The notes beneath the pieces were generated by a model that saw only the letters and a list, made by a program, of their open reading frames with translations, searched no databases and was not told the DNA's origin. A stretch of 64,000 bases of DNA from Prorocentrum cordatum (lineage: Eukaryota > Sar > Dinophyceae > Prorocentrales > Prorocentraceae), in contig CAUYUJ010019948.1 of the NCBI GenBank assembly GCA_963575745.1, forward strand, positions 236,265 through 300,264. The letters are read 5' to 3'. Shown piece by piece: positions 1 through 9,190 of this stretch; within the stretch, counting starts at the first letter, position 1, and each line of letters starts with the position of its first letter. Made by a program: the position numbers and the translations under genes.

Positions 1-1080
1 CTGCGGGTAGTGCTGCTCCAGCTGGCGGATAGCGGCCACCGGGCATAGCGGCGCGCCCGTCTCGTACTGGTTCCTCACGCACCCAACATTATATTGATCC
101 GTCTTCGAAGAGGTGATGTGGAGCACCACCTCCACTGCGTCCCTGAAGGCGCAGGGCTGGTTGTTGCTGTCACGGCCCGTGATGTCCACGCCGCGCACGA
201 CGCGCTCCCGGCCCCATGTTTTTCCAGGCTGGATCAAGTACTCGGACGCCCTCAACATGAAGAAGAAAGCCACAACCACGGCGGCCCACAGGACCGCGGT
301 GTCCGTCGCGGGGAGGTCGGTCTGGTCCTTCAGGAAGCCGTGGAGCCACAAGAGCACGCGCGGTGTCACAGGCCGCTTCCGCCCGCTCGGCCCATGGCCC
401 CTCTTGAGGCCGGCGAGCGTGGACCAGAGGCGGCCGCGGTGGAGTAGAGGGTCAGGATAGCCGACTACGAGGTGGGCAAAACGCACAGCAAATAACTTTT
501 GTTTGATCGTACCCTCTGTGCGCTTCAGCACCTTGGCCAACACAATGACGAATCCCAGCAACGCCTCCTCATTGGCGTAGCGCTCCTCGCGGTCGCGCCC
601 CTCGAGCCAAGGCGAGTCGCCTTGGGCTGCCCTGAAGCCCTGCCACTGTCGCCAGCCGGTCTCATAGCCGGCGCGGGTCCCCTCAGACAGCCGCAGCATC
701 AGCGCCTCGCGCTTCTGCTCCTCGATCCACCTGCCGTAGTCCTCCCCTCCCAGGGTCGGGTGGTCCGGCAAGGCGATGGCAGCCCGAGCTTGGCCCAGCG
801 CGATCGGCTTGACCAGCCTCTGGGTCTCCACCTTCTTGCCCCTGTTGGGGCTCCGCTTCCGCCGCTTCTTGGGCTTGTCGACGACTACATTCAGGTCCAC
901 CTCCTTGGCGTCAGGTGGGGGCTCGGACCCCCGCACGAGGTCCTCCTCGATCGCCCTGAAGCGGACGCCTTGGCTCTTGCGCCTCGCTTTGTGAACATCG
1001 TCGCTCAGCACTCCCGCGTGTCGGTCGTCCTCCGCGGCCTCGGCCTTCACGCGCCGCGGAGCTCGCCCTGCGCCCAAGCC
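1..1080 (-). CDS. Tyrosine recombinase domain of RE-A (partial, runs off left edge)
   Basis: An open minus frame continues without a stop from about 1080 to base 1. It starts with a charged segment carrying a nuclear-localisation-like PKKRRKR (about 860), then a helical core-binding region (about 660-330, including TGWRQWQGFRAAQGDSPWLE) and the start of a phage-integrase-type catalytic fold. FFFMLRASEYL (about 230-262) supplies the expected first catalytic Arg in an LRxSE context, and SSKTDQYNV (about 90-115) fits the beta-hairpin Lys. The HxxR and nucleophilic Tyr would lie beyond the edge. It follows the RT polyprotein after a single frame change near 1070. In DIRS elements this enzyme inserts the circular DNA intermediate. 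Recognised from motif layout. Confidence 0.72.
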
Positions 1081-3385
1081 CTGAGCCACCTCCGGGTCGT
1101 CTCCCAGGCGGCGGACTCCGCGGGGTCGCGGCAGCCGCCGGCCCGCTGGGTGGTCTGCAACGTCGCGTCTGCGATGGCGCCCAGGACACCTCTCGCCGTC
1201 TCTGGCGGCAAGGACCTCGCAGTCTCCCGCATCAGGGCATCCACGGTGTCGCCCTGGGTCCGTCTCGCCACCCAAGCCGCCTCGTCGCCCCCTTGCACGA
1301 TCCAGACTTCCTCGGGCGACAGCGCTCGGATGCGCCCGTCGTGGCTCCCCGGGATGTGAACCAACGCCCCTCCCGGTCCGCCCGGGCCCTCTGTAGGCCA
1401 GCGAACCGTACCGATCGGGCCGTCGATCGAGCAGACCAGGTGCTTCGTGTCAGCGAGCTTGATGTGGCCGATGCCCTTGGGTAGCATGGCGTCGGAGCCG
1501 CTCCGGGCTGCTGGGTCCCACGTGGCGTTCCCCTCGTCGTCGAGCCAGTGGTGGTCGCCTTCGCTGAGCTTGTCCTTCAGCGCGTCCTTCACCCCGTGCG
1601 GACAGCGGCGCGCCGGCGGCATGCGCATGCTCGCCAGGCTGGCGCCTGCTGGTCCTCGGCCCGCCACGAGCAGGCTTCGGGCCTGGGCCGTCATGTCACC
1701 GTAGTGGGTGCAGACGACCTCCAGGTCGTACGTGCGATACCCCATCCTGCGCAGCGCTTTGACGACGCGGGTCAGGTCGAGCTTGCCTGGGGCATCGACC
1801 ACGACGATCTGCGGCCTTGCTCGGGTGACCGCGGACACCAGCTTCTCGAACTCGAAACCCTTCGGGTCCAGGGACAAGGTACACATGATCCAGTCCACCT
1901 CCGTTGAGTTGCTCGTCGTCAGCTCCCCACCTAGCCGTTCCCAGGCGCGCCCGTAGGTGCCCAGCGGGCTCCCGAGCTCCAGCCCTCGGCACCCCTTGAG
2001 GGCCAGGTTGCGCGGCACCGCCGTGGGGGTCCTCAGCGCCCGATGACGGAGTGCCGACTCTGCAATGGGCCCTTCCTCCCCAGGCAGCCGCAAGAGATGC
2101 TCCTTCGCCTCCGCCAGCATCTTCCCCCACGCCTCGGGCGGTTCGATACGGGTCCACCCCTTGCGCAGGAGCTCGGAGTGGACCTTCTTGGCCTCCTCTC
2201 GCGACAGCCAGTCCGCGATGTCGTTGTGGTAGGTGCGGATGTACAGTGCGGTGGTGCTGAACCCGTGGCAGGCCTCCAAACGCTGAATGAGGCGGACGAG
2301 GTGCCTCGCAAGCGGATGCTTGGGACGTCTCTTGGAAATCCACGACCGCACGTTCATGTTGTCAGTGACGTAGAAGACAAGCTCGCCCTGCCACTCATCG
2401 CCCCTCGCCGCGGCCAAGGCCACGAACGCGAGCAGCTCGACGATAGCTATGGCCCAGTCCTTCTCGGCCCCCGGGTGGCTCAGCACGTCCTCCAGCTGGC
2501 GGAGGAGCGGGGCGGCATCCACGGCCATGTAGTGTGGTGGCGCCGCCTTGCTGCCTGCCGCTGCGCGCCCCCAGTCTATGCTGCCGATGGTCGTCGTGGT
2601 AGCATCTCCTCCCGTCCACCTCGCCCGGGCGGCGGCACCTGGTAATGCTAGGCGCTCGAGCGGCCCCAAGCAGGAGATGAAGCTTGCTTCGAAGGTGGAC
2701 GCCCAGGCTTCGGGCGCGTCGAAGAGCACTCGCAGCAGCTCGAGGGTCTGATCCCACTCGTCCCAAGCGAGGGCAACCTCCTCCGCGCTCCCTTTGGGCT
2801 CCGCCCAGGCTGCTCCGAGCCCGCCGCCAAGGAGGCGGTCGATGACCGGCAGCTCAGGCTTGATAGCCGGCTGTGTGGCCACCCAGAACTGCGCGGAGCC
2901 CCTCAGCTCCTGGACGACCTTGATGGGAACCCAGCGGCACCCGTAGCGCAGCTCGTCGATCGCCAGGAGGTGGGCGGCCTTCACGCATTTGGGCTCCGGG
3001 AGCCTCGAGCGCTGCTTGTCAACGTCCAGGTAGAGGCCCCAGACCAACTGTTCTGCCTGGAAGGTACCCTCCTCCGCCATCTTGTCAACGTTGATCGCCT
3101 CGCTGCCCCAGACACGCCTCATGCTCGCGTCGCAGTCGGCTGCGCTGAGCCAGGGCCTGAGGCCGACCAGCGGCTCGACCAAGACGCCGTCGTCCATCAA
3201 CCACTTGGACGACCAGCGCGCCGTGTCGTTGACTGCGGGGTCCGGCGGCCTGCGCCGCTCATGGTCCCACTTGGCGCTCCAGGCGAACGCCATGTACTCG
3301 CCTGGGGGCCCCGACCACCCGAAAACCATCACGCAGTGGATCATGATCGCCCACAGCCTCGCCTGGGAGAGAGGTGCCGAAATCG
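1047..3385 (-). CDS. RE-A polyprotein: RT C-half, RNase H, C5-methyltransferase-like domain 2
   Basis: About 770 codons. It opens with RT palm sequence FGWSGPPGEYMAFAW (about 3280-3325), then motif C as LMDD (Asp codons 3189-3194) and a downstream block with LPEPKC. RNase H follows: an AVDAA segment (about 2520), a Glu-containing helix, TDNMNV (about 2355) and HNDIADWLSR (about 2200-2229), typical of DIRS RNase H. From about 2020 to 1160 there is a C5-methyltransferase-like domain: GLELGSPLGTYG resembles motif I, VVVDAPG occupies the motif VI position, THYGDMTAQARSLLVAG resembles motif VIII, and RALSPEEVWIVQGG resembles motif IX. The usual Pro-Cys of motif IV is reduced to MCT, so activity is doubtful. 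The frame ends at 1047, where recombinase coding continues in another frame. Confidence 0.78.
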
Positions 3386-4855
3386 GCTACGTCCTCGTCG
3401 CGCACCCAGTGCCACTTGAAGGCCCTCGAGACGCCCCTCTTGGCTATCACCTGCGGCACCCCGGGGTGGCGCGCTGACCACCAGAGGGAGAGGCGCACGA
3501 GGGCCTCATGCTTCGGCTGAAGAGCCGGTGGGTGCAGCTCCTTGGGCGAGTCCCCGTTGGCGGCGCGCATGTCGTGTATAGGGCGCCCTTCGCTGCTCAC
3601 CGTGCGGTCGGGCAGCATCTTGGGTACTCGCCCGGACGGGCTCTCGATGAGCTCCGATGCAGACAGAGCGTCCTCGGCCTCTGGGGTGGCCCAAAGCACG
3701 GCGCCGTAGGAGGTGTCCTTCCAGGCCTTGGCGTACATCTCCAGGGCGTGGCCCCGTGCTGAGGCGTGGGGTTTGGCCACGGTGCGCCTCCTGGGCCGCT
3801 GCCTCCGGACGGGGACACCCTTGATGGCCATCTCGCGGAGGTACTGCTCGTGGTCCTCTTCCAGGGCCGCGCCGAACTCAGGGTCGAGCACCCCTCCGAG
3901 CGGATTCCCGAGGACGCGCCCCCGCTCCTCGCGAAGCCGCGCCGCGGCGGCTTCCACGCTCCCCGCGGCGAGGAGCAGACGATTCCCCAAGTCCGTCACC
4001 TCCTTCACCAGCTCTGGGGCGAACTCTACGTGCTCCAGGCACCAAGCCAGGTACTCCTTAACCTCGGTGGCTCCAAGGCGAGAGGCAGCCGGCGGCGCTG
4101 TTGGGCGCTCGCTCTGGCGTGCCTCCGCTCTGCTCTCATGGTGCGCGCCCGGGCGGACACGCGCCGGCGGCACCTCGGGGCCTCCGCATCTACGCCCTGG
4201 GTCCCTTGGGTCAGGGGCGGCGCTGCGCCCGCGGCTCTCGTCCGGCGGCGACCTCGCTCGCAGTCTGCCTCTTGCAATGGGGGCCATCGTCTCGGAGGCG
4301 GACGACTCTGAGCCGTCGCACACCCCTCCGGAGGACCTCGCTCTCTCGCGGGGGGCCGCCCCCGCACCCCGACTGCTGCTGCGGCTGCGGGCGCTAGGAA
4401 TACCCTGGCCCTCGTATTCCTCGATGTAGGTCTTCTCGGTCTCGACGTATATGGGGTCCAGGATCCCTCCTCCGGCGTGCTCGTCCCGCGGGATGCCGAG
4501 GCTTTTCATCTTGACCTTCAGCGCTTCGTGCTCCTCCACGTAGCGCGCCAGGATCTCGCCGAGCTGGCGAGGTCCTGGCGCCAGGGTCGGATCCGTCGGA
4601 TCCGCCCCAGGGTACTCTTGCATCAACACGTCGCTGATCTGCCCGATCCCGTTCAGGTACAGGATATCCGCGTGCTGTAGGTCGTTGCTCTTGCCGCCCC
4701 TCCGTACGTCATTGAAGTTCTTGACGAAGCGCCGTTCTGCATTGCACTTGTGGACTCCCCCACGACATGCTACCCCCGGGTGTGTCTCGATGGCCCTGCG
4801 TCCTGCCTCATCGGAGGTGGCCTCCTGGTCCCCCTCAACCTCTGGTGGGGGGGGC
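3259..4855 (-). CDS. RE-A polyprotein: pre-RT region and RT N-half
   Basis: The open frame spans 3259-4896; the element's own reading probably enters it at the C-run near 4855 and leaves near 3380. The first 250 codons are charged and Ser/Arg-rich (for example ARSRSSSRG). From about 3750 the texture becomes RT: RPIHDMRAAN (about 3560-3590), then HPGVPQVIAKRGVSRAFKWH (about 3410-3470), a motif A block, then DEDVADFGTSLPGE. In related elements I would expect RDVSRAF; here the codon at 3433-3435 is GGC, so the catalytic Asp appears replaced by Gly. RT reading resumes in the next frame at GWSGPPGEYM, so an indel of one or two bases near 3380 splits the enzyme. RT copies element RNA to cDNA. Confidence 0.72.
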
Positions 4856-6262
4856 TCCTGGGAACTCCTGCGGGCTCTCAGGCCTCGGGGGGGCACTCAT
4901 GGCCCTCTGGTCTTCGCGCTCCTTCCGGCGCGCTTCGCGCTCGAGTCGGGCGGCGCGGCGGGCCTGTACCTCGTTGCGCCTGACCTCCAGCTGCCCGACT
5001 GCACGTGCGGCGCTCCGCTCCTGGTCGCTGCCCTCGCCCGCTAGGCGGGCGCGGTGCCCCTGGGCCTCGGCGAGCTGCTCCTCCACTCGTCTCAGGGCGC
5101 CCGAGCTCCTCGAAGTGCCCCCGCTGGGCGGGGGGACTGAGCTTGCCCTTTCGCCTCCTACTGCTGCGGCCACTTCGCTGAACGTCGGTGCTGGCATGCG
5201 GCTGCTGCTGGCTGCTGAGCTTGCTGCGGCCCCGCCTGATCCTGCAGCTGCCGCTGCGGCTGAGGCCCGGTCAGCAACCCTGGCTGTGACCCTCCGCTGG
5301 CCGGTTTGGGCTGTGGCGCCAGGTGCTGGTTGCTGATCTCGATCCCACCGGGGGCTCCAGCTGGTCCAATCCTTCGGCGGCTTCAGCGTGGCCCACAGCA
5401 GCACCTTCTCTCCAAGGCGCACCGACTCCTCGTCGTCGAGAGGTGGCCCATGTGCGCCCGCCGTGTCCTCGTCCTCCGTGTACTCGAAGAGGTACAGCTG
5501 GTCCTCGTCGAAGATGCACCCGGACAGCGCATCTGAGACCCTCAGCTTCGCTTTGACTTCTCCTGCCTCGAACGGGCCCCCCTTGAGCAGCACCCACTGG
5601 TCGCCCTGCTGCGGGACAAGGACTCGCACTGGGCTGGCTCGAGATGCTTCATCCTCGGCTTCCCTCGCCTTTTTCTGGCGGCGGTTCTCCTCCTCCTCAT
5701 CCTCGTCGGGGCTCTCCCCCCGTCGTCGTCACCATCCCCGTCTCCGCCGGGTCCGCCTCCACCTCGAGCGGCAGCTTCACGCGCCTCACGCTTGCGCGCT
5801 TTATTGCGCTTCCAGCCTCCTCGCTTGCCGCCCCGCTTGCCGCCCCGCTTCTCGTCGCCGCCGCACTCGATCACGATTGGCTCACCGTCGGTCTCCACCT
5901 CCACCTCGTCCTCACCTTGGCGTTCGCCCTTTAAGCTCCCGCCGCCCTCCTCCGCCACGTCTCTCTCCGGGCAGCCGCCCTTTGAACGACCGCCCCCACG
6001 GGGGCCCTTTGAGCTCTCGTCAACCCTGACCTCCGTTGAGCCTCTCAGTTTCGGGTGGGGAAGGCAGTCCGAGACGCCGCAGCAGCTGAGGGGGGCCTCA
6101 AGCCAGCTGTCGTCGTGGTGGCAACTGCACCTGTCCCGATCCTCCTCTGCTTTACCGATGATGGCGCTCCTCCTCAAGCTGCCGCACTTCTCGCCGTGCT
6201 CGCTGATGGCCCCGCCCTCGGTCACGGCGCCCTCTGCCGCACAGGCTGACGGGCGTGATGAA
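4835..6262 (-). pseudogene. RE-A charged linker between methyltransferase-like domain 1 and RT, frameshifted
   Basis: Two minus frames join here. The 5' part (about 6262-5720) has a Cys-rich patch (CSCHHD...LSCCGVSDC), runs of RGGKRGGKRGG and many acidic residues. The 3' part (about 5720-4850) continues with DEDEEEENRRQKKAREAEDE, then a more globular stretch (VRVLVPQQGDQWVLLKGGPF, CIFDEDQLYLFEYTEDED, LLWATLKPPKDW), then an Ala-rich coiled-coil-like tail rich in Arg and Glu. The joins at about 6262, 5720 and 4855 all lie in runs of five to eight C/G, the classic place for sequencing indels. No family recognised. Position suggests an inter-domain segment of the polyprotein. Confidence 0.5.
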
Positions 6263-7928
6263 GGGGGGGGTCTTGTTCCAGGGCGTCAAGACGCCCGGCC
6301 CGCGCCACCTCACTTTCCAACTTCTCCTCCAAAGCCCGCGCCTCGGCGTCCATCGCCGCAATCTGCTGTTCCAGCTTCTCGGGAGCGGTGCCGGCAGCCG
6401 CTGCTTTCAGCACGGCTGCCCAGGCAACGCACAGCCGCGGTGCATACTGCCCCGCGTGCTGGGTCCTCCGCATGCCCCGCAGCCCCAGCCCAAAGCCGGC
6501 GCTTCCCAGCTCCCCCTTCACTGCAGCACTGAGCTGGGGGGTGCCGCTGGGGACGCGCCATCCACCCTCCAGGTTGGGTGGGGCTTGCGTGCTGATGGTG
6601 AAGCGGAACTCGCCCTCGGGGGTCTTTCCGAAGTAGAGGGCCCACTGGTTCTCGGCCAGAGCGGAGTCGCGCCGCTTGGTGCGGAAGTCCACTCGCGCCC
6701 AGTGGAAGTTGTCCGGGGCGGCCCGCGCGATGAGCTGGTTCACGCGGAGCAGGTTGTCGTCCGGGGACAGCCTGACTGTGACGCCGTCCTCGTCGAGGCC
6801 ATAGCACCCGCTGGTCTCGCCCAACTTGGTGCTGAGGTTGATCATCTCGCTTGCCTCGGCTTTGCTGAGTCGTGTGCGTGTGTCGAGGTTGTAGGCCTCC
6901 ACCTGGGCGTCCGTCAAGTCGCACGGCAGGCCGCCCTCCAACGCGCGGTGCGTGTGCTTGCCCGAGCACCGCCTGGCCAAGATCAGAGCGTAAGGGTAGA
7001 GCCCGAGTGATACCAGCCACCAAGTTCGCTTCTGGCACCGATACTGGGGCTCGTCCGGGGGTGCGAGCCCCCGCTCGCACATATCTATGGCGAGGACCCG
7101 GGCCCCAGTCGCGTGCACTAGAGCTCTCATGCAGGGCCGATCCCAAAGCTTGGGGTACCTGCCGTCCCGTGCTGAAGACTCGATGAGAAACTCTCGTCCT
7201 GCCTCGTAGCCCCGCTTTGCCCCTATGCACGCGAACTCCCCGAACACGTTGCCATCGATCTCGACCTGACGCTCACCAGTTCCATCTGGGCGCTCGAAGG
7301 TCCTTGTCCCTCCTGCTGCCAACTGCCAGGGGCAGTGGCTCACGCAGGGAGGAGCGAACTGTAGCACATTGGCTTCGTCCGGGCCTGGAGGCGCACTGAA
7401 CTCCTGGTACAGGCGCTCGCGCACTAGCGGGTCGCGGATGTCGAACTGCGGCCTGGGGTCCTTGCCGAGCAGAGGCTGCCCGTAGTACTCGACGGACTCG
7501 CTGGTGGCGACGCCTGCGTTCTTCATGGCCTGTGTCCAGCGCCCTGTGCCGGCGAAGATCTCCAGCGTCCTGAGCCCCCATGCGAAGGCGGGTCGAGAGC
7601 GCAAAGGCGCCAGGTTCGTGAAGTCTGGGCAGGCCACCTCGGCGGGGAGCTCGACCACGGCGGGTGTGCCGCCGGCGGCTCTCCCACGCTGCTGCTGCTG
7701 TGCTGCGAGTGCCATGCAGTGCTGGCACGGTGGGGGTTTGCTGGACACCACCGGGCTGCCCTCCTCCTCGGAAGCGAGGTATGTCTCCCAGCCCATGGTG
7801 GGGAGCTCCTTGAGGTCCTTCCCGCTCGCGGCCCAGGTGCGAATCAGCTCGTCGGCCACCCGCCGGCCCTCGGCGCCGGACGGAGGGTGAAGGACGCGCA
7901 TGTGCCCGCGATGGATGATCACGTGGCA
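6222..7928 (-). CDS. RE-A methyltransferase-like domain 1
   Basis: Open frame of about 566 codons. LEIFAGTGRWTQAM (about 7530-7575) resembles the SAM-binding motif I; QFDIRDP follows; LQFAPPCVSHCPW (about 7325-7365) matches the motif IV Pro-Cys arrangement; EFLIESSARDG...KLWDRP (about 7130-7190) fits the usual ENP...SxxW block; CQKRTWWLV (about 7010-7040) and CSGKHTHRALEGG (about 6925-6965) complete the pattern of a domain seen repeatedly in dinoflagellate retroelements. The C-terminal 150 residues end in an alpha-helical, Glu/Ala-rich segment. The frame continues upstream through a single TAG (7929-7931) into the preceding 368-codon frame. The target, DNA or otherwise, cannot be told from sequence. 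Catalytic residues look retained. Confidence 0.65.
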   Translation of the reverse strand, partial: CHVIIHRGHMRVLHPPSGAEGRRVADELIRTWAASGKDLKELPTMGWETYLASEEEGSPVVSSKPPPCQHCMALAAQQQQRGRAAGGTPAVVELPAEVACPDFTNLAPLRSRPAFAWGLRTLEIFAGTGRWTQAMKNAGVATSESVEYYGQPLLGKDPRPQFDIRDPLVRERLYQEFSAPPGPDEANVLQFAPPCVSHCPWQLAAGGTRTFERPDGTGERQVEIDGNVFGEFACIGAKRGYEAGREFLIESSARDGRYPKLWDRPCMRALVHATGARVLAIDMCERGLAPPDEPQYRCQKRTWWLVSLGLYPYALILARRCSGKHTHRALEGGLPCDLTDAQVEAYNLDTRTRLSKAEASEMINLSTKLGETSGCYGLDEDGVTVRLSPDDNLLRVNQLIARAAPDNFHWARVDFRTKRRDSALAENQWALYFGKTPEGEFRFTISTQAPPNLEGGWRVPSGTPQLSAAVKGELGSAGFGLGLRGMRRTQHAGQYAPRLCVAWAAVLKAAAAGTAPEKLEQQIAAMDAEARALEEKLESEVARAGRLDALEQDPPLHHARQPVRQRAP

Positions 7929-9190
7929 CTACTGCTTGGGCTCCCCCGCTGGAAGGACTGTGTCAATGTCCAGATGACCCCAGTGATCTGCCCGCCAGAC
8001 TCTGAGTACCACTTCGTCCAACGCCTCGCACGGGAAAAAGGCGACGCACCTGAAATCCTTGTCGTGGTCGCGGTGCACCGCGTCGTGGATGTGCATCCGG
8101 ACCTCGGCCTCCCTGGGGGATATCCAGGGTGGGGCGTCAGCGAGGCCCGCAGCCGCGTCGGTCGCCTTCTCCAGGAGGTCCCTGCGGATCTCGAGGGCCA
8201 GGTCCTTGACCTGCTGGGAGTCAGGTGGTGCCTCGAGCTGCACCCAAAGCTTGGCTGCCGCCAGATGGGGTGGGAGACACTGGCGTTCTTCCGAAACTCC
8301 GGTGGGCACATGCAGACGCTTCGCGATGCACTCGTCGAGGGGCAGCTGGTCTTGGTAGTCGAGGTAATGCCAAGTCTGGCCCTGCACGGTGACGGAACCC
8401 TGGCCCACCGATTTCTCCGCGTTCCATCGCACTGGGGTGATGATGACGTCTGGATCGGCCCCCAGGTTGCCGGCTTTCGCCCCGATGCGGTCCAGGAGCT
8501 CGCTAGCCTCGGCAGCCAAGGTGGGGCCCCCGTGGCGCGTTGCCTCAAGGAGTACCTGCTCATCTGAGAGCTCTTCCTCGCGCCCACGGGCACAGGCAAG
8601 GCGGGCCAAGACATGTGACCGTAGGTAGTCACTGGCGTGGCCCACAGGGTCGAGCACTCCGCTCTCCTGGACAGCCACGAGCAGCCTCTGCTGGGCCAAT
8701 GCCCCCGCGTCTGTGCAGACGCTCGTCCCAGTCAGGGCGGGGCTGTCGGCGCGCGGGTCCTCCAACCAGGTGGAGTCGGGTCCCTGGGCAGCCTCGCGGA
8801 GCTCGGACTCCAGCTCGGTGCACTGAACCTCGGCGTACTCGTCAGGTGGTGCCCAGCCCGTCTTGGTCGGCTGGTTCTCCGTCGCCCCCGCGCCTGCTGC
8901 CCGCTTGCTGTCCGCCTCCGTCTTGGCCTGGGCCCGCAGCTGCGTGATCCTCCCGTTGACCGAAGCTGGGTCGATCTTGGCGGCGTTGCGGAGCCCGCCT
9001 CGCCTGAGCAGCTGGCACTGCACGGTCCAGTGCACATCCTTCAGGCCCTTGATGAGCTCGTGTGAATGCGAGCACCCTTGAGCGCCCTTCTTGCAGCCGA
9101 CCCAGGTCGAGTTGTCCCAGCAGAGCGGCTTGCCCTGCTTGTCGCAGGGCGCGTGCCGGACAGAGAGCTTGATCTCCTGTGCGTTATAAG
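7929..9190 (-). CDS. RE-A segment with CCCH zinc finger and uncharacterised C-terminal region
   Basis: In this minus frame, just downstream of a frame change near 9190, the peptide reads HAPCDKQGKPLCWDNSTWVG, then CKKGAQGCSHSH (about 9060-9165). This gives C-x8-C-x6-C-x3-H, a CCCH-type finger, plausibly the nucleic-acid-binding module of a gag-like protein. The following 350 codons have protein-like composition (for example WHYLDYQDQLPLDECIAKRL and HDKDFRCVAFFPCEALDEVV) and end in a TAG at 7929, after which VIIHRGHMRVLHPP continues in the same frame. I recognise no family for the C-terminal part. Confidence 0.6.

Noticed and set aside
499-1359. A 286-codon plus-strand frame over the recombinase region
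   Set aside because: Shadow of the minus-strand coding; codon-position bias of GC-rich coding keeps the antisense frame open.
7880-7928. OTU-protease-like His motif in RE-A (VIIHRGHMRVLHPP)
   Set aside because: No Asp-Gly-x-Cys box could be found upstream; resemblance too short.
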